From the NCBI RefSeq assembly GCF_900156455.1, contig NZ_FTNQ01000002.1:620001-684000 (forward strand): DNA of 64,000 bases, given 5' to 3'. The notes below the pieces were generated by a model. The model worked only from the letters and a program-made list of their open reading frames with translations, was not told the DNA's origin and did no database searches. Source of the DNA: Microbacterium sp. RURRCA19A. Its GTDB lineage: Bacteria; Actinomycetota; Actinomycetes; Actinomycetales; Microbacteriaceae. Shown piece after piece: positions 24,306 through 31,311 of the stretch (positions are counted from its first letter, which is position 1; every line of letters begins with the position of its first letter). Position numbers and translations under genes: made by a program.

Positions 24306-25099
24306 CGGATCTCGGCTCCATCGTCAGCGCGCGGGATCTTCGCGTCTCGTTCGGAAAGACCGAAGTGCTGCGCGGCGTCGATCTCGACGTTGCGTCCGGC
24401 TCCGCCGTCGGTCTCGTCGGCGAGTCCGGCTCGGGCAAATCGACGCTCGCCAAAGTGCTCGTCGGCTCCGTCGCCCCCACGTCGGGTGTCGTGGAGGTGG
24501 CGGACATCGATGTCGGCGATGCCGATCGCGCGGCGCGCAGAAAGCTGCACCGGAGCGTCCAGCTCATTCCGCAGGACCCCTACTCGTCGCTGAATCCCCG
24601 CCGAACGGTCGGCCAGGCGCTCGCTGAGGCCGTCGACCCCGTTCGTCCTTCGGTGCGAGGCTCCCGCGCGCGGATCGACGAACTGCTGGATCGCGTACGC
24701 ATCCCGCGCGACGCCGTCGGGCGTTACCCCCACGAGTTCTCGGGGGGTCAGCGCCAGCGCATCGCCATCGCGCGCGGTCTCGCCGTTGAGCCCCGCGTCC
24801 TCATCGCGGACGAGGTCACTTCGGCGCTGGACGTCTCGGTGCAGGCCGAGGTGCTGCGGCTGCTCGCGGAACTCCGACGCGACCTGGGGCTGACGATGCT
24901 GTTCATCTCGCACAACCTCGCGGTGGTCAACGTCGTGTGCGACGAGGTCGCGGTCATGAGCGCCGGCGACATCGTCGAGTACGGATCCGTCCGTGACGTG
25001 TTCGCGGCACCGCAGCATCCCTACACCCGCGAGCTGCTGGCATCCGTGCCCGGCTCCCCCGGCTTCACGCTCGAGACCGCCCTCGAAAGGATCCACTGA
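24302..25099 (+). CDS. ABC transporter ATP-binding protein, DppF/OppF type
   Basis: A 265-residue ATPase with Walker A GESGSGKST, Q-loop IPQDPYSSLNPR (the Asp-Pro-Tyr stretch is typical of OppF), signature FSGGQRQR, Walker B VLIADEV and H-loop ISHN. The C terminus has the oligopeptide-transporter motif QHPYTRELL. It pairs with the ATPase half of the preceding fusion protein. The start overlaps the fusion gene by ATGA, and its stop overlaps the amidohydrolase start by one base (TGATG). At 265 residues it is shorter than many OppF proteins. Confidence 0.9.
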   Translation: MTDLGSIVSARDLRVSFGKTEVLRGVDLDVASGSAVGLVGESGSGKSTLAKVLVGSVAPTSGVVEVADIDVGDADRAARRKLHRSVQLIPQDPYSSLNPRRTVGQALAEAVDPVRPSVRGSRARIDELLDRVRIPRDAVGRYPHEFSGGQRQRIAIARGLAVEPRVLIADEVTSALDVSVQAEVLRLLAELRRDLGLTMLFISHNLAVVNVVCDEVAVMSAGDIVEYGSVRDVFAAPQHPYTRELLASVPGSPGFTLETALERIH

Positions 25100-26367
25100 T
25101 GACGATCTCCCCCGTCTCCCTTCGCCTGACCGGCGCCCGGCTGATCGACGGCACCGGCGCGGCTCCCGTGCCGGATGCCGAATTGCATGTCGACGCGGAG
25201 GGGCGCATCCTCTTCGCGGGCCCCGCCGCCCGCGCGCCCGTCGTCGCGGCGGCGGTCACACGCGATCTCGGGGGACGCACGCTTCTCCCCGGCTTCATCG
25301 ACGCGCACGTGCACCTCGGCTTCGACTCCGGCGACGGTCCCTTCCACGACCTCACCACTGACCCGGTGCAGGTGGTGTTCGAGACCGGGCGTCGACTCGA
25401 GCAGACCCTCCACGCGGGGGTGACGACGGCGCGCGACCTCGCCGGGTTGACTCTGGGGCACAAGGCCGCGGTCGAGCAGGGGCTCGTGATGGGGCCACGC
25501 CTGCACACGGCCGTGCGCATCATGAGTCACACGGGAGGGCACTCGGACTTCCACCTCCCCGGCGGTCATGTGAAGTACCACATTTCCGCGGCCGATGAGA
25601 TCGCCGACACCGTCGACGAGGTGCGCACGGCCACGCGCCGCCTGCTGCGCGACGGTGCGGACGTGATCAAGGTCTGCACGACGGGTGGGATGTCCAGTCC
25701 CCACGACCAGCCGACCGACGAGGGGATCACGGCGGAAGAGATCCGAGCTATCCGCGACGAGGTCGACCGCCACGGCGGTCGACCCATCGCCGCCCACGCG
25801 CAGGGAACCGCCGGTATCATCGCGGCGTTGCGCGGCGGCGTCGACAGCGTCGAGCACGCCTACGGCATCGACGACGAGGGGATCGACCTGGCGGGGGAGA
25901 ACGGCACGTTCCTCGTGCCGACGCTCTCCACGGTCTTCACGCCGCTCGTCAAGGAGCACATGCGGCCGTTCCACTACGAGAAGAAGGTGCGCTGGGTCGA
26001 GATCACACGGGTGAACATCGCTCGCGCCATCGAGCGGGGGGCGCGTTTCGCCATGGGCACCGACTCGGGGATCTGCCCGCACGGGCGCAACCTCGCCGAG
26101 CTCTCGCACCTCGTCGAGCTCGGCATGTCGCCGATGGACGCGCTGCGCGCGGGCACGGCGCACGCGGCCGAGCTCCTTCGCGTCGACGACCGACTGGGCA
26201 CGCTCGAAGCCGGCAAGATCGCCGACTTCGTCGTTGCCGACGTCGACCCGCTGGCGGACATATCCGCTCTGGGATCTCCCGAGAATGTGGTCGTCGTGGC
26301 CAAGGCGGGCCGGATCGCCAAGGATCTCCTCGTTTCGGAGCGCGTGCCGGTCGTGGCAGGGGCCTGA
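25099..26367 (+). CDS. Metal-dependent amidohydrolase (prolidase/imidazolonepropionase-like)
   Basis: A 422-residue amidohydrolase-superfamily enzyme. Visible metal-site elements are GFIDAHVHLGF (HxH near residue 70), a Lys-containing KVCTTGGMSSPHD (probable carbamylated Lys), HAQGTAG, VEHAYGID and GTDSGICPHG. The fold matches Xaa-Pro dipeptidase/Sgx9260-type hydrolases acting on amide bonds. It ends the ABC importer operon, implying hydrolysis of the imported compound in the cytoplasm. There is no signal peptide. Candidate substrates are dipeptides, N-acyl amino acids or carbamates; the sequence does not discriminate. Confidence 0.85.
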   Translation: MTISPVSLRLTGARLIDGTGAAPVPDAELHVDAEGRILFAGPAARAPVVAAAVTRDLGGRTLLPGFIDAHVHLGFDSGDGPFHDLTTDPVQVVFETGRRLEQTLHAGVTTARDLAGLTLGHKAAVEQGLVMGPRLHTAVRIMSHTGGHSDFHLPGGHVKYHISAADEIADTVDEVRTATRRLLRDGADVIKVCTTGGMSSPHDQPTDEGITAEEIRAIRDEVDRHGGRPIAAHAQGTAGIIAALRGGVDSVEHAYGIDDEGIDLAGENGTFLVPTLSTVFTPLVKEHMRPFHYEKKVRWVEITRVNIARAIERGARFAMGTDSGICPHGRNLAELSHLVELGMSPMDALRAGTAHAAELLRVDDRLGTLEAGKIADFVVADVDPLADISALGSPENVVVVAKAGRIAKDLLVSERVPVVAGA

Positions 26368-26378
26368 CGCCAGGCGCG

Positions 26379-26393
26379 CGCGGCGTAGCCGCG
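26379..26393. terminator. Short GC hairpin between convergent genes
   Basis: CGCGGC, loop GTA, GCCGCG: a six-pair stem in the 32-base gap between the amidohydrolase and the GDSL lipoprotein genes, which converge. It could serve both directions but lacks a T-run, so the call is weak. Confidence 0.35.
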
Positions 26394-26399
26394 GCGGTG

Positions 26400-27080
26400 T
26401 CAGAGGCCGAGCGCTCGGAGCTCGGCATCCATTCGCTCGGCGATCCGGGCGTAGCCGACGTCGTCGGGGTGGAGTCCGTCGCCGGCCATCCAACTGTCGG
26501 CGTCGTCGGCGTAGTGGCCATCGAGCCAGTGGCTCGCGCCGGCGATGTGGTCGGCGCCGATCCGGTCGGCCGCGTCGCGCACCCAGCCGATGATGACGTC
26601 GACGGATGCCGGCCGGTCGGCGGTCCACCAGAACGGTTCGACCACGACGATCCGCGCGCGCGGGAGCCCCTGGCGCAGCCGGTCGAGGTCGCTGTCTATC
26701 GCCGCGTGGATCTCGGCGGCGGCGCTGTCGTAGCTGAAGTTGTCGTTCAGACCCATCGTGACGAAGACGATGTCGGGCTCGTCGCGGATGATCTGCGCGG
26801 GGATGTCGTCGAGCCCCGGCCCCATGCTCGCCCGGCGGTTCACGAAGCCGAGGCCGTTCTCGCTGCGGTTGATCTCGGTCCACCCGCGCTCGGCGCAGAT
26901 GATCGTCGACCACCGCTTCTCGGACGAACTCGCGCCCGTGCCGCGCGTGTACGAGTCGCCGTAGAACGCGACGGTGGTCGCGCCGGGCGCTTTCGTGGGC
27001 TCCGGCTGCGTAGATGGCCCGCACGCCGTGAGGCCGAGCGCGAGGAGAGCGCCGATCAGGATGCCGAGCGCGCGATACAT
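26400..27080 (-). CDS. SGNH/GDSL-hydrolase lipoprotein
   Basis: A 226-residue exported lipoprotein: MYRALGILIGALLALGLTAC is a short lipoprotein signal with lipobox LTAC. The SGNH hydrolase fold follows, with the nucleophile in FYGDSYTRGTG (block I), GLNDN (block III) and the Asp-x-x-His pair in GDGLHPDDVG (block V). Expected activity is esterase or O-deacetylase on a cell-surface or environmental glycan or lipid. Its ATG (27080) is one base from the 3' CCA of a tRNA gene on the same strand, and no ribosome site is present. Confidence 0.87.
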   Translation of the reverse strand: MYRALGILIGALLALGLTACGPSTQPEPTKAPGATTVAFYGDSYTRGTGASSSEKRWSTIICAERGWTEINRSENGLGFVNRRASMGPGLDDIPAQIIRDEPDIVFVTMGLNDNFSYDSAAAEIHAAIDSDLDRLRQGLPRARIVVVEPFWWTADRPASVDVIIGWVRDAADRIGADHIAGASHWLDGHYADDADSWMAGDGLHPDDVGYARIAERMDAELRALGL

Positions 27081-27081
27081 G

Positions 27082-27155
27082 TGGAGGGGCTGACGGGAAT
27101 CGAACCCGCGCTGTCTGCTTGGGAAGCAGAAGTTCTGCCATTGAACTACAGCCCC
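27082..27155 (-). tRNA. tRNA-Gly (anticodon CCC)
   Basis: On the minus strand the acceptor GGGGCTG (from 27155) pairs with CAGCCCC, followed by discriminator T and an encoded CCA (27084-27082), 74 nt in all. The T-arm contains GGGTTCGATTCCC, and the anticodon stem TCTGC/GCAGA encloses the loop TTCCCAA, giving anticodon CCC, which reads GGG glycine codons. A TATGCT-like -10 box lies at 27179-27184. The GDSL lipoprotein start codon follows one base after the CCA. Confidence 0.93.
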
Positions 27156-27229
27156 GAGCGCCGTGAGGCACTCCCGCCAGCATAACAGCGTCTCCCGTGG
27201 CATCCGGGCCGCGGTTCGGCGTCATGAAT

Positions 27230-27310
27230 GCCCAGATCACGTGATGTGGCCGAGATCACCCGCCGTGGCGCGGCATTGCGGGTGGGTTCGCCCAGATCAC
27301 GTGATCTGGC
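27230..27310. repeat. Duplicated 21-bp palindrome between tRNA-Gly and dcd
   Basis: Copies at 27230-27250 and 27290-27310 differ at one base and are exactly 60 bases apart. Each is centred on GATCACGTGATC. The second is extended by GGGTTCG on the left and CGAACCC on the right, making a nearly perfect 33-base palindrome. They could be twin regulator-binding sites for tRNA-Gly and/or dcd, or a mobile palindromic repeat. Confidence 0.6.
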
Positions 27311-27355
27311 GAACCCCGCGCCACCGGCGCAGGCCCCACGCCCTAGGCTGGGCGC

Positions 27356-27961
27356 GTGCTGCTCTCCGATCGCGACATCCGCGCCGAACTCGCCGACGGC
27401 CGCCTGGGGCTCGACCCCTTCGATCCGGCGATGGTGCAGCCGTCGAGCGTCGACGTGCGCCTCGACCGGTACTTCCGGCTGTTCGACAACCACAAGTACC
27501 CGTTCATCGATCCCGCCGAGGACCAGCCCGAGCTCACCCGCCTCATCGAGGTCGAGCCCGATGAGCCGTTCATCCTGCACCCGGGTGAATTCGCGCTCGG
27601 ATCGACGTTCGAGCGCGTCACGCTGCCCGACGACGTCGCTGCGCGCCTCGAGGGCAAGTCGTCGCTCGGACGCCTCGGGCTGCTCACGCACTCGACCGCC
27701 GGCTTCATCGACCCGGGATTCTCGGGTCACGTCACCCTCGAGCTCTCGAACGTCGCGACGCTGCCGATCAAGCTCTGGCCCGGCATGAAGATCGGCCAGG
27801 TCTGCTACTTCCGTCTGACGTCTCCGGCCGAGAACCCGTATGGATCGGGGCCCTACGGCAACCGTTACCAGGGCCAGCGCGGCCCGACGGCGTCGCGTTC
27901 GGCGCTGAACTTCCATCGCACGAACGTCGGCTCGACCGACGCCGGCTCGCCCGGACGCTGA
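27356..27961 (+). CDS. dcd: dCTP deaminase (probably bifunctional, dUMP-forming)
   Basis: A 201-residue trimeric nucleotide enzyme. It has the family hallmarks [35 protein letters not shown] and [16 protein letters not shown]. It deaminates dCTP; actinobacterial and archaeal members often also hydrolyse dUTP to dUMP, and the S-S-L-G-R / H-S-T-A-G context is compatible with that. A TAGGCT box (27344-27349) ends six bases before the GTG start, so the mRNA is probably leaderless. A strong hairpin terminator follows 8 bases after the stop. Confidence 0.93.
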   Translation: MLLSDRDIRAELADGRLGLDPFDPAMVQPSSVDVRLDRYFRLFDNHKYPFIDPAEDQPELTRLIEVEPDEPFILHPGEFALGSTFERVTLPDDVAARLEGKSSLGRLGLLTHSTAGFIDPGFSGHVTLELSNVATLPIKLWPGMKIGQVCYFRLTSPAENPYGSGPYGNRYQGQRGPTASRSALNFHRTNVGSTDAGSPGR

Positions 27962-27969
27962 CCCCACGC

Positions 27970-28000
27970 GAACAGCCCCGTCGCGTAGACGGGGCTGTTC
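27970..28000 (+). terminator. Terminator after dcd
   Basis: A perfect 13-base stem (GAACAGCCCCGTC and its complement) closes a five-base GCGTA loop. No T-run follows, as is common in actinobacteria. It sits 8 bases after the dcd stop. Confidence 0.85.
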
Positions 28001-28001
28001 G

Positions 28002-28160
28002 GTGCGGGCGCTCCGGGTGCGGCCGGCGTGCGGCGGGTGCGCTCCGGGTGCGGCCGGCGCCGCATCCGGGCGCGGCGCGTGTGCGGCGGGTGCTCCGGGT
28101 GTGGCGCGTGTGCGGCGTAGCGCTCCGGGTGTGGCCCGCGTGCGGCGGCGCCGCATCCGC
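28002..28160. repeat. Degenerate GC-rich tandem repeats
   Basis: Roughly 25-35-base units built on GCTCCGGGTGYGGC and GTGCGGCG repeat four to five times with variation between the dcd terminator and the palindrome at 28162. Reading frames through it are low-complexity Arg/Ala/Pro and are not credible genes. It looks like slippage-prone non-coding sequence. Confidence 0.5.
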
Positions 28161-28161
28161 T

Positions 28162-28226
28162 GATAAACGCGATTCCCGGCGAGAAACGCGGCGTCGTGCC
28201 GTGTCTCGTCGCGGATCGCGTTTATC
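28162..28226. repeat. 65-bp palindromic repeat, copy A
   Basis: Begins GATAAACGCG and ends CGCGTTTATC, with inner complementary segments GGCGAGA and TCTCGTC. Copy B at 50557-50621 has the same length and matches at 55 of 65 positions by my alignment. It lies six bases beyond the stop of the leftward regulator gene and may also terminate it. Confidence 0.75.
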
Positions 28227-28231
28227 GGGGA

Positions 28232-28987
28232 TCACTCGGATGCCGCGGACTCACGGGTTGCGGAACCTTCGCGGCCCCGGCTGTACCCGGCATCGAAGCC
28301 GCGCTCGTACGCGCGCTGCTCGGCCCGGCGGTCGTGGCCGCGGCCGTCGTGCCCGTGTCGCCCGTGGTGCTGTCCGCCGTGCGGCGCGTGGCCGGCGTGG
28401 CGGGGGTCGCATCCGCGGCCGTGGGGGGTGCCGTCGTGCTCGACGGTGCGCTCACCGCGCATGCCGGGGCAGAAGCCGCGCATGCCGGGGCCGAACCCGG
28501 GGCCGAAACCCCGCGCGCCGGGGCCGAACCCGGGGCCGAACGGACCGAAGCCGCGCATGCCGGGTCCGCGGCCGGGGCCGAACGGCGCCGCGTCGGACTC
28601 GTCGATGCCGAGCGCCGCCGACACCGCGTCGAGCGCGGCGACGAGGCGTTCGAGCTCTTCGGCGGGGACGTCGGCGAGGAGCGCCGTGCGGTCGGCATCC
28701 ACCCGGTCGAGGATCTCGCGACCCTCCGTGGTCAGCGCCCAGCCGTCGTCGGTGCGCTCGATCCATCCGCGTTCGGCGAGCGCAGTGACGCGCTTGCCGC
28801 CGCGGGCGAGGCGCTCGGCGATCCACGGGGCGTCGATGCGGCCGTCGATCGCGCGGAGCACGAGGACGGTCTTGGGGTGCAGGTCGCTGTCGCGCAGCTG
28901 CGCGAACAGGCGGTGGTGCAGCGCGTGCCCGACCGTGGTGAGGCGATGGGCGAGGCTGCGGGGGTCCAGAGGTGTGGAGGTGTTCAT
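28232..28987 (-). CDS. Winged-helix regulator with Gly/Phe/Pro-rich and His-rich tail
   Basis: A 251-residue protein. Residues 1 to about 110 form a MarR/PadR-like winged helix (TVGHALHHRLFAQLRDSDLH, then VTALAERGWIERTDDGWALT). Next comes a low-complexity stretch of repeated GFGPGFGPGMRGF-like units (about residues 135-175), and then a His/Gly-rich segment (HAGHAPHGGQHHGRHGHDG). The C terminus is Arg/Glu-rich. The tail could bind metal or mediate self-association. The gene is divergent from another winged-helix regulator that also has a His-rich stretch. The ATG at 28987 has AAAGGA upstream. Ligand and targets are unknown. Confidence 0.78.
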   Translation of the reverse strand: MNTSTPLDPRSLAHRLTTVGHALHHRLFAQLRDSDLHPKTVLVLRAIDGRIDAPWIAERLARGGKRVTALAERGWIERTDDGWALTTEGREILDRVDADRTALLADVPAEELERLVAALDAVSAALGIDESDAAPFGPGRGPGMRGFGPFGPGFGPGARGFGPGFGPGMRGFCPGMRGERTVEHDGTPHGRGCDPRHAGHAPHGGQHHGRHGHDGRGHDRRAEQRAYERGFDAGYSRGREGSATRESAASE

Positions 28988-29024
28988 GGGGTGTTCCTTT
29001 CGTGTGGCGGAGGGCCCGCCGGTT

Positions 29025-29086
29025 ACATGTCATGTGACAACGGATGTACTGTGACATGTATTCCGAATACTTGTCAAGAGACATGT
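29025..29086. promoter_or_regulatory. Operator cluster between two divergent winged-helix regulators
   Basis: ACATGT occurs at 29025-29030, 29054-29059 and 29081-29086. The middle one is in a 23-base near-perfect palindrome (29053-29075, GACATGTATTC, one base, GAATACTTGTC). TAAAAT at 29086-29091 is a probable -10 for the rightward gene, with a leaderless or near-leaderless start at 29099. Binding of one or both regulators here would cross-regulate both genes. Confidence 0.6.
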
Positions 29087-29098
29087 AAAATCGGCGCC

Positions 29099-29614
29099 AT
29101 GACCGCCGACCCCGCCGACGAGATCGCCGCCGCCCTCGCCAAGCTCCGCGGTCGGCGCCCGCGCCCGCCCTTCGGTCCGGGCGGGGGTCACGGCGGTCCG
29201 CACGGCTACGAACATCACGGTCGGCATCCGTTCCATGGCGGTCCGCCGTGGGCCGACCCCGGTCAAGGACGGTTCGCCGGCGTCGCGCGCCTGCGGATGC
29301 TCGACGCGCTCATCGCGGCACCCGGGTCACTGACCGTGAGCGAGATCGCCGACGCGGTCGGCGTCGACCAGCCCCGCGCGTCTCGCCTCGTGCAACAGGG
29401 CGTGCAGATGCGGCTGGTGGAGCGCGAGCCCGACCCCGACGACGCCCGGCGCACGCGCGTGCGGATCACCGCCGAGGGCGAACGGCTCGTCTCCAGCTTC
29501 CGGGGTCGGCGGAGGGATGCCGTGCGCTCCGCCCTGGAGTCCTTCACCGAGGCCGAGCGCGCCGACTTCGCCCGCCTCCTGGCGAAGTTCGCCGACGCCT
29601 GGCCGCAGGACTGA
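29099..29614 (+). CDS. MarR-family regulator with His/Gly-rich N terminus
   Basis: A 171-residue MarR-type winged helix. After a short helix, residues about 22-50 are Gly/His/Pro-rich (GGGHGGPHGYEHHGRHPFHG), which is unusual before a MarR domain and suggests metal binding. The DNA-binding core includes IAAPGSLTVSEIADAVGVDQ (helix-turn-helix) and the wing EREPDPDDARRTRVRIT. The last helices (SALESFTEAERADFARLL) form the dimer interface. The ATG at 29099 follows a TAAAAT box by seven bases, consistent with leaderless translation. It shares its promoter region with the divergent regulator. Confidence 0.83.
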   Translation: MTADPADEIAAALAKLRGRRPRPPFGPGGGHGGPHGYEHHGRHPFHGGPPWADPGQGRFAGVARLRMLDALIAAPGSLTVSEIADAVGVDQPRASRLVQQGVQMRLVEREPDPDDARRTRVRITAEGERLVSSFRGRRRDAVRSALESFTEAERADFARLLAKFADAWPQD

Positions 29615-29620
29615 GTCCGC

Positions 29621-29682
29621 GGCATCCGGGCCGGCGTGCCGGAATCCGGGGTGGCCTGTCGGCATCCGGGCCGGAGTGCCGG
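29621..29682. repeat. 22-bp direct repeat in a convergent gap
   Basis: A 22-base sequence starting GGCATCCGGGCCGG occurs at 29621-29642 and 29661-29682, differing at one position. It fills much of the gap between the MarR gene and the UMF1 transporter, which converge. No gene is visible in 29615-29791. Confidence 0.6.
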
Positions 29683-29791
29683 GAGAGGCGTGTGCCGCGC
29701 TCCGGAGCAACCGACCCCGGCGGACGCTGGATCGCACGGTGAGAGCGGAAGCCGGTCGGAGTCTCCGGAGCCCGGCACGGCCCGAACCGCG

Positions 29792-31183
29792 TCAGCGGAT
29801 CTCGGCGCCGCGGTTCTGCACGGGGATCATCAGCGCCAGGCCCACCGCGAGGATCAGCACGATCCCGACGATCCCGAGCCGGGTGTCGCCGGTCAGCGAG
29901 ACGAACAGGGCGAAAAGTCCGGGAGCGAGGAACGAGACCGCGCGACCGGTCGTGGCGTAGAGCCCGAAGATTTCACCCTCGCGGCCCTCGGGAGTCGCCC
30001 GCGACAGGTAGGTGCGGCTGGCCGACTGCACGGGACCGACGAAGAGTCCGAGCCCGAGCCCGGCGACCCAAAACGCGGGCTGCGACGTGCCGATGAACAG
30101 GATCACGGTGCCCAGCACGATGAGGCCCGCGAGCGAGAAGACGATGACGCGCTTCGGGCCGAAGCGGTCGTCGAGGCGTCCGGCGAACATCGTGCTGATG
30201 CCGGCGACCACGTTCGCGGCGACCGCGAAGTACAGCACCTCGGTCGACGAGAACCCGAACACCTGCGCCGCGATGATCGCGCCGAAGGTGAAGACGCCGG
30301 TGAGGCCGTCGCGGAAGATGGCGCTGGCGACGAGGAACAGCAGCACCGGCCGGCTGTCGCGCCACAGCGAACGCAGCGTCCCCCACAGCAGCACGTACGA
30401 CGCGAAGAAGCCCACGCGGACCCTCCGGCTCTGCGCCGGGATCTCGGGTACCCGCACGAGCACCGGGATGGCGAACACCGCGAACCAGACCGCGGATGCC
30501 AGGACCGCCAACCGCACGTTCAGACCGCCGTCCTTCGGGACGGCGAGGAGGCCGGCGGCATCCGGGTTGCCGAATCCCTGGATGAAGAGCACCAGGAGGA
30601 GCAGCAGCAGCACGATGCCGCCGACGTAGCCCATGCCCCAGCCGAACCCCGACACCCGTCCCACGTTCTCGCGGGTGGAGACCTGCGACAGCATCGCGTA
30701 GTAGTTCACGCTCGCGAACTCGAAGAAGACGTTTCCGACCGCCAGCAGCGTCGCGCCCAGCACGAGGTACTGGGGCGCGCCTTCGACGAACACCATCGCG
30801 GCCATGGCGAGCACGATGACGCCCGTGTTGATCGCGAGCCACAGCTTGCGGCGCCCGGAGCCGTCGCTGCGCTGGCCGAGCACGGGTGCCAGCAGTGCGA
30901 CCGCGATCCCCGCGATCATCAGCGCGGTGCCGACGAGGCTCGCGTTCTCGGCCAGCGCCTTCACCAGCGCGGGGTTGCGGTCGTCGTCGCCGGCGGCCGC
31001 GACGATCGCGGGGTCCACGAACAGCGAACTCGACAGGTAGGTACTGAACACGAAGGTCGTGACGACCGCGTTGAACGCTGCCGAACCCCAGTCCCACAGC
31101 GCCCAGGCGAGGACGGGGCGCTTGCCGTCGACGGAGGGGAGGGATGCCGCGGACGCGGTGCCGGGAGAGGACATGTCGCTCAC
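29792..31183 (-). CDS. MFS transporter, UMF1 (Atg22-like) family
   Basis: A membrane protein of 460-463 residues with about 12 transmembrane segments. Family hallmarks are the N-terminal WALWDWGSAAFNAVVTTFVF motif, GQRSDGSGRRK after helix 3 and VSGFGWGMGYVGGI in mid-protein. UMF1 proteins relate to the vacuolar amino-acid exporter Atg22; bacterial substrates are mostly unknown. Two starts are possible. The GTG at 31183 gives the longest form. The ATG at 31174 has a TAGCGT box ending seven bases upstream and would be leaderless, so it is slightly preferred. Confidence 0.87.
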   Translation of the reverse strand: MSDMSSPGTASAASLPSVDGKRPVLAWALWDWGSAAFNAVVTTFVFSTYLSSSLFVDPAIVAAAGDDDRNPALVKALAENASLVGTALMIAGIAVALLAPVLGQRSDGSGRRKLWLAINTGVIVLAMAAMVFVEGAPQYLVLGATLLAVGNVFFEFASVNYYAMLSQVSTRENVGRVSGFGWGMGYVGGIVLLLLLLVLFIQGFGNPDAAGLLAVPKDGGLNVRLAVLASAVWFAVFAIPVLVRVPEIPAQSRRVRVGFFASYVLLWGTLRSLWRDSRPVLLFLVASAIFRDGLTGVFTFGAIIAAQVFGFSSTEVLYFAVAANVVAGISTMFAGRLDDRFGPKRVIVFSLAGLIVLGTVILFIGTSQPAFWVAGLGLGLFVGPVQSASRTYLSRATPEGREGEIFGLYATTGRAVSFLAPGLFALFVSLTGDTRLGIVGIVLILAVGLALMIPVQNRGAEIR

Positions 31184-31311
31184 GCTAGAACCCTTCGGTG
31201 AACGCGCGGAGACCTCCGGCGCGGACGCACCACCGTCGGTGCGCCCGCTCAGGCTAGACCTCGCACGGCCTGGACAAGGGGATTCCCGGGGTGGCGGACT
31301 ACCGTGGAGTC

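Noticed and set aside
28002..28226. Possible CRISPR array
   Set aside because: Units are imperfect and of uneven length with no constant-length unique spacers, and there are no cas genes nearby.
27768..28235. Frame through the GC-rich repeats beyond dcd
   Set aside because: Low-complexity Arg/Pro/Ala sequence crossing a terminator and tandem repeats; no ribosome site.
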